This document shows positions 26,752 to 35,370 of a stretch of 64,000 nt of DNA, in pieces. This DNA comes from Janthinobacterium sp. 61. Lineage in GTDB: Bacteria; Pseudomonadota; Gammaproteobacteria; Burkholderiales; Burkholderiaceae_D. The translations under genes were made by a program, and so were the position numbers. The stretch lies in NCBI RefSeq assembly GCF_002846335.1, contig NZ_PJMQ01000001.1, positions 2,852,001-2,916,000 of the forward strand, written 5' to 3'. Below the pieces are notes generated by a model. It saw nothing but the letters and a program-made list of their open reading frames with translations, was not told where the DNA came from and did not search any database. The number at the start of each line of letters is the position of its first letter. Positions within the stretch are counted from its first letter, which is position 1.

Positions 26752-28362
26752 CTAGTAGGCCAAGGCGAGGCGGAAATGCAGGCGGTTGGCGCCCCGCTGT
26801 CCCGTGTCGCCGCCATTGACGACATGGGCGTAATCGAGTTGCAGATTGGCGTAGCGGCTCAACAGCAAACGCAGGCCGAGTCCGGCGCTGGCTATGCCTT
26901 GCGAAGCGCTTTCGCCAGGCAGCGCATGGTTGCGGCGCAGGCCGGCCGTGTCATAAAAGGCCAGTGCGCGGCACTGGAAACCGGGCGCCTGGCCGCACCA
27001 GTTCGGCGTGTACAGTTCCAGGTTCAGGTTGACGCCCATATCATTCGATACCTCGCGCTCCGCAAAACCCCGCACGGAGGCGGCGCCGCCGGCGCCGAAC
27101 TGCTCGCCCGGCACCAGCGCGTCCGGAGTAACTTGCGCGTTGACGAGCGCGCGCCACTGCCAGTCGTCGGCCAGGACACGTCCTGTGCTTGCGCTCAGGC
27201 GCACGGTGCTGTAGGCCGCCTTGGCATGCGCGCGCACCCGGTCGAAATCGGCTTGCGCGCCATGCTTGCCACCGGGAATGTTGTGCGCGAAGGTGAGCGC
27301 CACGCTGGTCTCGCCTGCGGGCAGCGACCAGGCACCGATGTAGCTGACGCTGAGCGGATGCACGGTGACGTCGGCGCCCAGCTGCATGCCGAACAATTGC
27401 ACACTGTTGCGGTAAGCCTTGTAATCGACGCCGTACACAAGCTTGGGTTCGAAATCGCCACGGCGGGCAAAGTTCTGGTTGTAACGGATGCCGGCCATGC
27501 TGCCCTGGCCGCTGACGGCAAGGTCAACAATACCGGCCGAAATGCTGCCCGAATCGACGTTCGAATAGCTGGCGAAAAAATCCATCGAGTCGCCCAGCGC
27601 ATACAGCGGCAAGTGATAGCCGGCGCCATACACGCCCACCTTGTCCGGCTTTTCCAGGCTGCTCGTGTATTGCAGGCTGGCCACATGATCGCGCCCGAAC
27701 AGGTTGGCATGCTGCAGCACCACGCCCACATGCGTCTTGCCCGTCTGCACACTGCCCGTATTGTCCACATTGAGCATGGCTTTCCAGGGCTTTTCATCGG
27801 CCACCGTGACAAAGGCGTCGATGGCGCCCGCCGGCTCGTCGGCCTGCAGGCGTACTTCGATCTTGCGCGCCGGGTTTTCATTGGCCAGCTTCAGGCTTTG
27901 CGACAGGGCCGGCAGGTTCGGCGTCTCGCCTTCGCGCAGGGACGGCAAGGCGCGCCGTACGTTGGCCTCGTCGACATGGGCATTGCCGCTGATGGCAAGC
28001 TTGCCCAGCGGCGTTTGCTGCACGCTCAGGCGCACTACGCCACGCTCCAGTTCCTGCTCGGGCAATTGCACCTGCACGGCGCTGTAACCACGTTCGCGGT
28101 AAGCCCCCTCGAGCGCCTCGACGGCACGGGCAATGTGGGAAAAATCGCGCTGAGCTCCCGTATAGGGCGCCAGCAAGGCTTGCACCTGCGCGGACGTGAG
28201 CAGGGTATTGCCTTGGACGTCGAAGCGGCGGATCTCGAAGCGCGGCACGCCGTCCTCTTGCGTCGCAGGAGCAGCTTCTTCCATGGAAACGGAGGCGCCG
28301 GCGGCGCCGACGGCGAACAGCAGCGCGGAACCCGCAAGCAGGTGCACCAAGCGATATGTCAT
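26752..28362 (-). CDS. TpsB outer-membrane transporter (ShlB/FhaC/HecB family)
   Basis: 536 residues: a signal peptide (about 1-23), two POTRA domains (about 40-195; RFEIRRFDVQGNTLL and GKLAISGNAHVDE), then a 16-strand beta barrel with the conserved FGAGGAASVRGF (the VRGF/Y tip motif). It ends in the aromatic-terminal LALAY expected of barrel proteins. It exports the adjacent TpsA across the outer membrane; tpsA begins 16 bases after its stop. The only two cysteines of the whole chain, in NWCGQAPGFQC, lie close together in the barrel region. Confidence 0.94.
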   Translation of the reverse strand: MTYRLVHLLAGSALLFAVGAAGASVSMEEAAPATQEDGVPRFEIRRFDVQGNTLLTSAQVQALLAPYTGAQRDFSHIARAVEALEGAYRERGYSAVQVQLPEQELERGVVRLSVQQTPLGKLAISGNAHVDEANVRRALPSLREGETPNLPALSQSLKLANENPARKIEVRLQADEPAGAIDAFVTVADEKPWKAMLNVDNTGSVQTGKTHVGVVLQHANLFGRDHVASLQYTSSLEKPDKVGVYGAGYHLPLYALGDSMDFFASYSNVDSGSISAGIVDLAVSGQGSMAGIRYNQNFARRGDFEPKLVYGVDYKAYRNSVQLFGMQLGADVTVHPLSVSYIGAWSLPAGETSVALTFAHNIPGGKHGAQADFDRVRAHAKAAYSTVRLSASTGRVLADDWQWRALVNAQVTPDALVPGEQFGAGGAASVRGFAEREVSNDMGVNLNLELYTPNWCGQAPGFQCRALAFYDTAGLRRNHALPGESASQGIASAGLGLRLLLSRYANLQLDYAHVVNGGDTGQRGANRLHFRLALAY

Positions 28363-28573
28363 GTGAAGGATTTCTTGTGTAACCGGACAAGCGCGCGACC
28401 CGCAGGCGCCAGCGTGTCCCGCAATGGATTGAAGGCAAATTTTAGTCGGCTTTTAGTTTCCAGTCAGAAATTTCTAACATTTCTCCCAGATTTTTATCGC
28501 AACGCAGCAAAGAGTGTGCCCACGATGATGAAAAACGCCGCAATGGCTGGTATTTCAGGGCGCGATGGCAAGC

Positions 28574-30847
28574 CTATTTGCTGTGCAATTCGGTCACGCC
28601 ATCCCAGTCCGCAGGCGGCGGCAGGTGACGATAGCGCTCCAGGCGTGCCGCGTACAGCCGATACAGGCCATCATCGGGAAAGTCAGCCTGCAGGCAGGCA
28701 AGCTGCGCGCCTGCCGCCGCCCAGTCGCGCGCGCGCAGCCGGGTCAGCACCGCATGCCAGCGCTCCAGCTGGGCCAGCTCGACGGCAGAGGCGCCGGCCA
28801 GCACGCAGCGCGGTTCGAAAATGGCCACCGCTTCCTGCTTGCCCAATACCCTGATCCGGTCGAGTTCGCGATACAGGAAATCCGGGGCGGCGGCGCGCGT
28901 GGCCTCGCCCACCACGATGCCCACGCAATACAGCTTGCTGGCGCCTTCCAGGCGCGCGGCCAGATTGACGCTGTCGCCCATCACGGTATAGGCGCGGCGG
29001 ATGCGCGAGCCCATGTCGCCCACATGCATGGGCCCCGTATTGAGACCGATGCCGATGCGCAGCGCCGGCCAGCCGCGTGCGCAAAACTGCCGGTTCAGCC
29101 GCGCCGCGCTTTGCTGCATCAGCAAGGCGCTGGCCACGCCGCGGCTGGCGTGATCGGCAAAGGCGACAGGCGCTCCCCAGAACGCCATCACGGCATCGCC
29201 GATGTATTTGTCCAGGGTGCCGCCATGGCTGTCGCGGATATCTTCCGACATGGCTGTCAGGTATGCGTTGATGTATTCGCGCAGCGCGGCCGGCGCCATC
29301 TGCTCGGAAATGGCCGTGAAACCGCGCACGTCGGCAAACAGCACCGTCAGTTCGCGGTTCTCGCCCTCCATGGTGTAGCGGCGCGGATCGTCGGCCATCT
29401 CCGCCACCAGTTCGGGCGCCACATACTCGCCGAAGCGCGCTACCAGCGCGCGTCCCTTGCGCACCTCGAAAAAATAGCCCCACGCCAGGTTGGCGATGAA
29501 TAGCGCGACGATCAGCAACAGCAGCACGGCGCCGCCCAGCACCAGGTCGTGCACGGCATACAGGAACAGGTTGATGGCGATGGCGGCCGCCAGCGCCCCC
29601 AGAGTAGCCAGCATCACGCCGGCCGGCGGCAGCACGGCCAGGGCGCCCGCCAGCAGCAGGCCAAACAGCATGATCTGCACCAGCTCGAACGCCAGCGCAT
29701 AGTCGGGCCGCGCCTTGAAGCGCCCGTCGAGCATGGACTTGATCAGGTTTGCGTGCACCTCCACCCCCGGATACTCGGCATTCACGGGCGTGGCGCGGAT
29801 ATCGTTCAAGCCGGGTGCCGTGGTGCCCACCAGCACGATGGCGCCCTTCAGCAGCGCGGGCGGCACCGTGCCGGCCAGTACGTCGGACGCCGACACATAG
29901 CGGAAGGCGCCGCCATCGGGGCCGCCCGTGCCGCGGTACTGCACCGTGGTGGTCAAGGCTTCGCCCACGGGGATCGCCATTGCGCCGCGCGGCGTGAACA
30001 GCATGAGGTGGTCGAGTCCGCCGTTGGCCAGCTCGCGCGCCGACAGGGTATCGGCCGTGCCCGTAAAACGGGGGGCGATGGCGCGCGCCTGCAGGTAGAC
30101 GGCCACAGTGGCCAGCGACAGCGAGGGATAATAACCGTCGCCGATGCGCTGCAACAGGGTCGAGGAACGCACGACGCCATCGGCATCGGTCAGCGCCGTA
30201 AAGATGCCGGCCCCTTGGGCGGCGGCCTGCAGGGGCGCGATATTGGCTTCGTAGCCGCGCGCCACGTAGGCCGTGACGGTGCGCCCGTTCAAATCGGCGA
30301 CGGTAAAAGCGGGCTTGGGCAGCACACCCTTCCTTTGCTGGTCCGAGACGCTGTAACCGAGCACCACGGGTTTGCCACGCATGGCCTCGGCAAACAGGCC
30401 GTCGTAGTCCATGGCCGGGCGCAATTTTTCCAGCTGAGCCGGCAAGCCTGCCACGCCCGCCAATTCGCCGCGCGACAGCCCTTGCAGCACGGCGTAGCCG
30501 GAACTGGTGTCCGCTTCGGGAAACGAGATATCGAAGCCCAGCACAGCTACTCCGTAGTGGCCGCTGAGCTGGTGCACCAGGCGCGCCTGGATATCGCGGC
30601 TCCAGGGAAAGCGGCCCACGCGGGCCAGGCTTTGCTCATCGATGTCGACGATGACGATGCGGCGGTCCAGCTGCGCCGTTTCGGCGCGCATGCGCCAGTC
30701 GCCCAGCATGGCGTCAAGCCGCGCAATATTGTCGTTGCCGGCCAGGCACAGGATGGCGGCCGCCACGCTCAAGAACACACCCATGAAAAAACGCGCGCCA
30801 TGCTTGCGCCATGCTGGCGCCAGCGCGCCGCGCCAGGCCCGCTTCAC
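28574..30847 (-). CDS. CHASE2-domain adenylate/guanylate cyclase
   Basis: 757 residues. One N-terminal membrane helix (about 17-37), a periplasmic CHASE2 sensor (about 45-350, with IVIVDIDEQSLARVGRFPW), three membrane helices (about 375-455), and a class III cyclase domain (about 485-680). The cyclase has metal-binding Asp in LFADVRGFTAISEQ and GDAVMAFWGAP, the substrate-selecting Lys in DKYIGD, and Asn/Arg in VNLAARLEG, so it should be active, probably making cAMP. The start is GTG 30847, overlapping the stop of the HD-GYP gene (GTGA). A 211-base AT-rich gap to tpsB may hold an internal promoter. Confidence 0.9.
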   Translation of the reverse strand: MKRAWRGALAPAWRKHGARFFMGVFLSVAAAILCLAGNDNIARLDAMLGDWRMRAETAQLDRRIVIVDIDEQSLARVGRFPWSRDIQARLVHQLSGHYGVAVLGFDISFPEADTSSGYAVLQGLSRGELAGVAGLPAQLEKLRPAMDYDGLFAEAMRGKPVVLGYSVSDQQRKGVLPKPAFTVADLNGRTVTAYVARGYEANIAPLQAAAQGAGIFTALTDADGVVRSSTLLQRIGDGYYPSLSLATVAVYLQARAIAPRFTGTADTLSARELANGGLDHLMLFTPRGAMAIPVGEALTTTVQYRGTGGPDGGAFRYVSASDVLAGTVPPALLKGAIVLVGTTAPGLNDIRATPVNAEYPGVEVHANLIKSMLDGRFKARPDYALAFELVQIMLFGLLLAGALAVLPPAGVMLATLGALAAAIAINLFLYAVHDLVLGGAVLLLLIVALFIANLAWGYFFEVRKGRALVARFGEYVAPELVAEMADDPRRYTMEGENRELTVLFADVRGFTAISEQMAPAALREYINAYLTAMSEDIRDSHGGTLDKYIGDAVMAFWGAPVAFADHASRGVASALLMQQSAARLNRQFCARGWPALRIGIGLNTGPMHVGDMGSRIRRAYTVMGDSVNLAARLEGASKLYCVGIVVGEATRAAAPDFLYRELDRIRVLGKQEAVAIFEPRCVLAGASAVELAQLERWHAVLTRLRARDWAAAGAQLACLQADFPDDGLYRLYAARLERYRHLPPPADWDGVTELHSK

Positions 30848-32466
30848 GGCGTGTAGCCCGGAATGGCCGCCTCGTCGACGGCATCGATCTGGTTCGGATG
30901 CAAGTGCTTTTCAGCGAAGGTGATATAGACTTTGCTGCGGATGAAAACGTCGAACAGTTCCGGGTCGATATGCCCGTTCAGACTGAAATTGCCGAGGATG
31001 CGCAAGGATTCGGACAGCGACTTGCCCTTTTTATAGGGCCGGTCGCGTGCCGTCAGGGCCTCGAAAATGTCGGCGATGGCCATCAGCCGTGCCGGCACCG
31101 ACATCTGCTCTTTCGTCAGCCCGCGCGGATAGCCCTTGCCATCCATGCGCTCGTGGTGGCCGCCCGCGTATTCGGGCACCTTCTGCAGGTGCTTGGGCCA
31201 CGGCAGCGCTTCGAGCATGCGGATCGACACGCTGATATGGTTGTTGACGATGGCCCGCTCGGCTGCCGTCAGGGTGCCGGCGCGGATGGTCAGGTTTTCC
31301 GTCTCGTCGGCATCGAGAAAATCGCGCAGTTCGCCATCGGCCGCGCGCCAGCGGCGCCTAGCGATCTGCCGCACTCTTTCCTGGTCGGCCTGCGCCATGC
31401 TTTCACCGCCGATGTTCACTGTGCGGATGAAGTCGCGCTCTTCGCGCAGCGCCGCCAGCTCCAGTTCCAGCGCGCGACCGATGGCGTCCTTTTGCTGCGG
31501 CTGCGCCGCCTGCTGGCGCAGGGCCGCGATCTCGGCGTCGCGCAGCAGCACTTCGTAGCGCGTGTCGATCAGGGCGATGCGATCGAAGATTGTTTCCAGC
31601 TTGGTGGCCTTGTCGACCACGTGCACGGGCGTGGTGATCTTGCCGCAGTCGTGCAGCAGGCCGGCCAGCCACAATTGCTTGCGCTCATTGTCGCTGAGCC
31701 GGAAATCGGCCAGCGGCCCCGTTTGCGTGGCGTGCGCGGCGTCGGCCAGCAGCATCGTCAGCTCGGGCACGAACTGGCAATGACGGCCCGTGTAGGGCGA
31801 CTTTTCGTCGATGCCGATATTGATCAGGGTAACGAGCGATTCCAGCAGCTCTTCCAGTTGCAAAATGAGCAGCTGATTGGTCAGCGCCACACCCGCCTGC
31901 GCGGCCAGCGCCTCGATGAAGCGCTGGTCGGTGGAGGAAAAGGCACGCACCTGCCCCGTCTCCCCATCCTTGGCATTGACCAGTTGCAGCACGCCGATCA
32001 AATCGCCCTCGTGATCGCTCATGGGCACCGTCAGGATCGATTGCGTGTGGTAGCCGTGGTGACGGTCAAACTCGCGCATGCCGGAAAAATTGAAGCCCTC
32101 ATCACGGTACACGTCGGTGATATTCACGCTGCGGCGCATGTTCGCAGCGTACGCAGCCACCGATGCCAGGTTAGGCTGGCCGGCGCCATCGAACAGGGGC
32201 ACGCCCGGCAAGCCCATGTCGCCCCCCTGCGCGATGCCCAGGCTGTCGTTGACGGAGATGTCGAATGCCAGTTGGCGGCGATCGGCCATGGGCCGGTACA
32301 GGGTGGCGCCATCGGCGCCGCTCATGCTTTTTGCCAGCAGCACGATGCGCTGCAACAGCGCGCCGATATCGTGTCCCTCGCCGCCCAGGCTATGGCCGAG
32401 CGCGACACTGAGTTCAGTCAATTGCTCCAGTCTGTGGGCGATTTTCTCAGGGTGCAACTGAGGCAT
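30844..32466 (-). CDS. GAF-HD-GYP domain phosphodiesterase-like signalling protein
   Basis: 540 residues from ATG 32466. A GAF domain (about 25-190: GADGATLYRPM, HTQSILTVPM) is followed by an HD-GYP domain (about 235-500). The HD pair is in GLLHDCGKITTP, and the GYP signature is GHHERMDGKGYPRGL followed by RLMAIADIFEALTARDRPYK, so the metal site looks intact. HD-GYP proteins hydrolyse c-di-GMP. A roughly 90-residue insertion separates the HD and GYP halves. It is soluble, with no membrane segment. It is the first gene of the run leading to the cyclase, tpsB, tpsA and fecR. Confidence 0.87.
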   Translation of the reverse strand: MPQLHPEKIAHRLEQLTELSVALGHSLGGEGHDIGALLQRIVLLAKSMSGADGATLYRPMADRRQLAFDISVNDSLGIAQGGDMGLPGVPLFDGAGQPNLASVAAYAANMRRSVNITDVYRDEGFNFSGMREFDRHHGYHTQSILTVPMSDHEGDLIGVLQLVNAKDGETGQVRAFSSTDQRFIEALAAQAGVALTNQLLILQLEELLESLVTLINIGIDEKSPYTGRHCQFVPELTMLLADAAHATQTGPLADFRLSDNERKQLWLAGLLHDCGKITTPVHVVDKATKLETIFDRIALIDTRYEVLLRDAEIAALRQQAAQPQQKDAIGRALELELAALREERDFIRTVNIGGESMAQADQERVRQIARRRWRAADGELRDFLDADETENLTIRAGTLTAAERAIVNNHISVSIRMLEALPWPKHLQKVPEYAGGHHERMDGKGYPRGLTKEQMSVPARLMAIADIFEALTARDRPYKKGKSLSESLRILGNFSLNGHIDPELFDVFIRSKVYITFAEKHLHPNQIDAVDEAAIPGYTP

Positions 32467-32575
32467 GTTGATGACAATCAGGTAAGGAAAGGGAATTCTG
32501 CAAGCGCCAGTGTAACGGCCACCCTGCACACTGTACATTACTTAGTTACAACAAAATGAAATAACTTGCCGTATC

Positions 32576-32595
32576 GCAACACGCATAAATGTTGC
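32576..32595. promoter_or_regulatory. Inverted repeat in the divergent AT-rich promoter region
   Basis: GCAACA and TGTTGC are separated by 8 bases within the 187-base AT-rich gap between the HD-GYP gene (minus) and the MBL hydrolase gene (plus). It could be an operator controlling both directions. No known regulator motif is recognised. Confidence 0.35.
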
Positions 32596-32653
32596 CGCCA
32601 ATCTCATTAATTAGAATAGAATCAACAATAATTACACCGTAACAAGGTACTGA

Positions 32654-33550
32654 ATGAAATTCACGTTCAGGGGCGTGCGCGGCTCCATCCCCTCCCCCGG
32701 CCCGCGCACGGCGCGCTATGGCGGCAACACCACATGCATCGAAGTACGCACCGACAACGATAGCCTGATCATTCTCGATGCGGGCAGCGGCATCTTCTCG
32801 CTGGCGCAGCAACTGCCGCCCGGCGTGCCGGTCGACGCGCACGTCTTCATCACGCACAGCCACTGGGATCACATCCACGGCTTGCCCATGTTTAGCCCCC
32901 TGTTCGTGGCCGGCAACCGCATGCGCCTGCATGGCGCGCACGATGCCGTCGCCGGACGAGGCATCGAGCACGTGATGGCGGTACAGCTGCAAAACAGCTA
33001 TTTCCCCGTCAGCGAAGCGGCCATGGCGGCTTGCATCGAGTACCGCACGCTGGCGCCCGGCGAAGCCGTCGAGGTGGGCGGCGCGCACGTGCGCGGCGCG
33101 GAAATGAACCACCCTGTCGTCAACCTCGGCTACCGTATCGACTGCGGCGGCGCCGCGCTGTTTTTCAGCGGTGACCACGAACCCTTCTACAACCTGCATC
33201 CGCCCGGCCATGCCGAGCATGCGCCCTGCGCGGCACGCAATGCGCAGCGCCAGGCTGGCATCGACGCCGTGGTCGCCGGCGTTGACGCGCTGATCATGGA
33301 TTGCTCCTACACGCGCGAGGAGTATCCGGGCAAGCAGGGCTGGGGCCATGGCACCTTCGACGCCGCCCTCGACCTGGCCCTGCGCTGCGGCGTGCGGCGC
33401 CTGTACTGCACCCACCACGAACCGACCCGCAGCGACGAGCAGCTGGAAGCCGTCTTTGCCGACGTGATGGGCCGTTATGCGAGCCGCCTCAATGGCCTGC
33501 AGGTGTTCCTCGCCTACGAGGGGCTGACGGTGGAACTGGCCGGCGCATAA
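32654..33550 (+). CDS. Metallo-beta-lactamase-fold hydrolase, phosphodiesterase-like
   Basis: 298 residues, opening with FRGVRGSIPSPGPRTARYGGNTTCIEV, a signature of MBL proteins related to cyclic nucleotide and phosphonate phosphodiesterases. The metal site is THSHWDHIHG (HxHxDH), with further ligands likely in AEMNHP, FSGDHEP and TCHHEP-like segments (CTHHEPTR near the end). It is cytosolic. It is divergent from the HD-GYP/cyclase/TPS run, so a nucleotide substrate is a reasonable inference but unproven. Confidence 0.85.
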   Translation: MKFTFRGVRGSIPSPGPRTARYGGNTTCIEVRTDNDSLIILDAGSGIFSLAQQLPPGVPVDAHVFITHSHWDHIHGLPMFSPLFVAGNRMRLHGAHDAVAGRGIEHVMAVQLQNSYFPVSEAAMAACIEYRTLAPGEAVEVGGAHVRGAEMNHPVVNLGYRIDCGGAALFFSGDHEPFYNLHPPGHAEHAPCAARNAQRQAGIDAVVAGVDALIMDCSYTREEYPGKQGWGHGTFDAALDLALRCGVRRLYCTHHEPTRSDEQLEAVFADVMGRYASRLNGLQVFLAYEGLTVELAGA

Positions 33551-33578
33551 AAAAAGGGAGCCGCAAGGCTCCCTTTTT
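33551..33578. terminator. Bidirectional terminator between the MBL gene and pit
   Basis: GGGAGCC pairs with GGCTCCC around a GCAA loop, flanked by an A-run on the left and TTTTT on the right, so it works for both convergent genes. Confidence 0.92.
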
Positions 33579-33596
33579 ACTGGCGTTGGCTATCCA

Positions 33597-34607
33597 TTAC
33601 ATAATATGGTGGCCAATCCACCATGCAACCGCCGCCACGAAAGCGGAGGCAGGAATCGTGAAGATCCATGCCCAGACGATGTTGCCTGCGACACCCCAGC
33701 GCACGGCCGACATTTTCTGCGCCGAGCCGACGCCGACGATGGCGCCCGTAATGGTGTGCGTGGTCGACACGGGAATGCCCAGCGCCGTCGAGACGAACAG
33801 CGTGATCGCACCACCCGTTTCGGCGCAGAAGCCGCCTACGGGTTTGAGCTTGGTGATCTTCTGGCCCATGGTCTTGACGATACGCCAGCCGCCGAACAGC
33901 GTGCCGAAGCTGATGGCCGTGTAGCACGAGATGATGACCCACAGCGGCGGCATGGCGTCGGCCGCATTCGAGTAGCCGGCGGCGATCAACAGCATCCAGA
34001 TGATACCGATGGTCTTTTGTGCATCATTGCCGCCATGGCCCAGGCTGTAGGCTGCCGCCGACGCCAGTTGCAGACGGCGGAACCACTTGTCGACCTTGCG
34101 CGGCGTGGAACGCACGAAAATCCAGGACACGAGCAGCATCATGATGGAGCCGAACACAAAGCCCAGCACGGGTGCGATCACGATGAAGGCCACCGTTTTC
34201 CACAGGCCGGCCGCGACCAGCGCGCCCGTGCCCGACTTGGCGACGGCGGCGCCTACCAGGCCGCCGATCAGCGCGTGCGAAGACGACGATGGAATGCCGT
34301 AATACCAGGTAAACAAATTCCAGAAGATGGCGCCCATCAGCGCGCCGAAGATCACGTACTGGTCGATCACTGACGGGTCAATCGTGCCCTTGCCCACCGT
34401 GGCAGCCACGGTCAGCTGGTGGAACACGAAAATGGCGACGAAGTTGAACGTGGCGGCCATGGCAACCGCGGTCTGCGGCTTCAACACGCCCGTCGAGACC
34501 ACCGTGGCGATCGCGTTGGCGGCATCGTGGAAGCCGTTCATGAAGTCAAACAGCAGCGCGAGGACGATCAACAGGCCTAGCACGTAGATGCTGATTTGTA
34601 TGGTCAT
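33597..34607 (-). CDS. pit: Low-affinity inorganic phosphate transporter, PiT family
   Basis: 336 residues and about ten membrane helices. The two inverted PiT signatures are present: DFMNGFHDAANAIATVV near residue 20 and SLGHGGNDAQKTIGII near residue 195. Family members move metal-phosphate with protons or sodium across the inner membrane. It lies 42 bases downstream of the DUF47 gene, the common partner arrangement. Confidence 0.93.
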   Translation of the reverse strand: MTIQISIYVLGLLIVLALLFDFMNGFHDAANAIATVVSTGVLKPQTAVAMAATFNFVAIFVFHQLTVAATVGKGTIDPSVIDQYVIFGALMGAIFWNLFTWYYGIPSSSSHALIGGLVGAAVAKSGTGALVAAGLWKTVAFIVIAPVLGFVFGSIMMLLVSWIFVRSTPRKVDKWFRRLQLASAAAYSLGHGGNDAQKTIGIIWMLLIAAGYSNAADAMPPLWVIISCYTAISFGTLFGGWRIVKTMGQKITKLKPVGGFCAETGGAITLFVSTALGIPVSTTHTITGAIVGVGSAQKMSAVRWGVAGNIVWAWIFTIPASAFVAAVAWWIGHHIM

Positions 34608-34649
34608 TGTAGTTTCTTTTCTGATTCTGGTTCAGGACATGCCCAACGC

Positions 34650-35276
34650 TTACGCGTTTTCGACGATGATGCCTTCGATAATATTGGACACATCTTCGCA
34701 ACGGTCGGTCACGGTTTCCAGAATTTCGTAGATCGCTTTCAGCTTGATCAGGTTGCGCACGTCCGGTTCATCGCGGAACAGCTTGGACATGGCGGCGCGC
34801 ATCACGTGATCGGCATCCGATTCCAGGCGGTCGATCTCTTCGCAGATGGCGACGATCTTGCGCGAGTTGTCCATGTTATGCAGCATGGCGACGGCGTCGC
34901 GCACCTTCTCGGTACAGGCCAGCACCAGTTCGGCCAGGCGCTTGGCTTCCGGTGTGACGGCTTTCAGGTCGTACAGCGAGACGGTCTGCGCCGCGTCTTC
35001 CAGCAGGTCGAGGATGTCGTCCTGGCGCGTGATCAGCTGATGGATGTCGTCACGATCGATCGGCGTGATGAAGGTCTTGTGCAGCATTTCGACGGTGGCG
35101 TAAGTGACTTTGTCCGCCTGTTTCTCGATGCTTTCGATCGCATGCACGCGGTTTTCCAGGTCATCGAAATTGGTCATCAGGCCGAGCATTTCTTTGGCGC
35201 CCTTGACGCACAGTTCCGCGTGCTGGTTAAACAATTCAAAAAACTTGCCCTCAGTGGGCATCAAGCGTCCAAACAT
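34650..35276 (-). CDS. DUF47 (PhoU-like) partner of the Pit transporter
   Basis: 208 residues, all helical (MFGRLMPTEGKFFELFNQHAE; RVHAIESIEKQADKVTY), of the TIGR00153/DUF47 family. The fold resembles PhoU, and members modulate or accompany PiT transporters. ATG 35276 has a GGAGAATGAC ribosome site. The upstream extension of the frame is non-coding and overlaps the dnaB terminator region. It forms a two-gene unit with pit. Confidence 0.9.
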   Translation of the reverse strand: MFGRLMPTEGKFFELFNQHAELCVKGAKEMLGLMTNFDDLENRVHAIESIEKQADKVTYATVEMLHKTFITPIDRDDIHQLITRQDDILDLLEDAAQTVSLYDLKAVTPEAKRLAELVLACTEKVRDAVAMLHNMDNSRKIVAICEEIDRLESDADHVMRAAMSKLFRDEPDVRNLIKLKAIYEILETVTDRCEDVSNIIEGIIVENA

Positions 35277-35317
35277 GTCATTCTCCGTTAAGCATTGAGT
35301 CGTGTTATTTACTACAG

Positions 35318-35343
35318 AAAGCCGCCCCGTTGTCGGGGGCGGC
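35318..35343 (-). terminator. Terminator-like hairpin after dnaB
   Basis: GCCGCCCC and GGGGCGGC form an 8-bp stem with a short loop between dnaB and the DUF47 gene. On the minus strand it is followed by TTTCTG, giving a weak T-run. Confidence 0.6.
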
Positions 35344-35370
35344 CAATGGAATTGCCAGTGCTGCTGAGTC

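Noticed and set aside
26587..28854. 755-residue plus-strand frame opposite tpsB
   Set aside because: Antisense shadow; TpsB on the minus strand has POTRA and barrel motifs.
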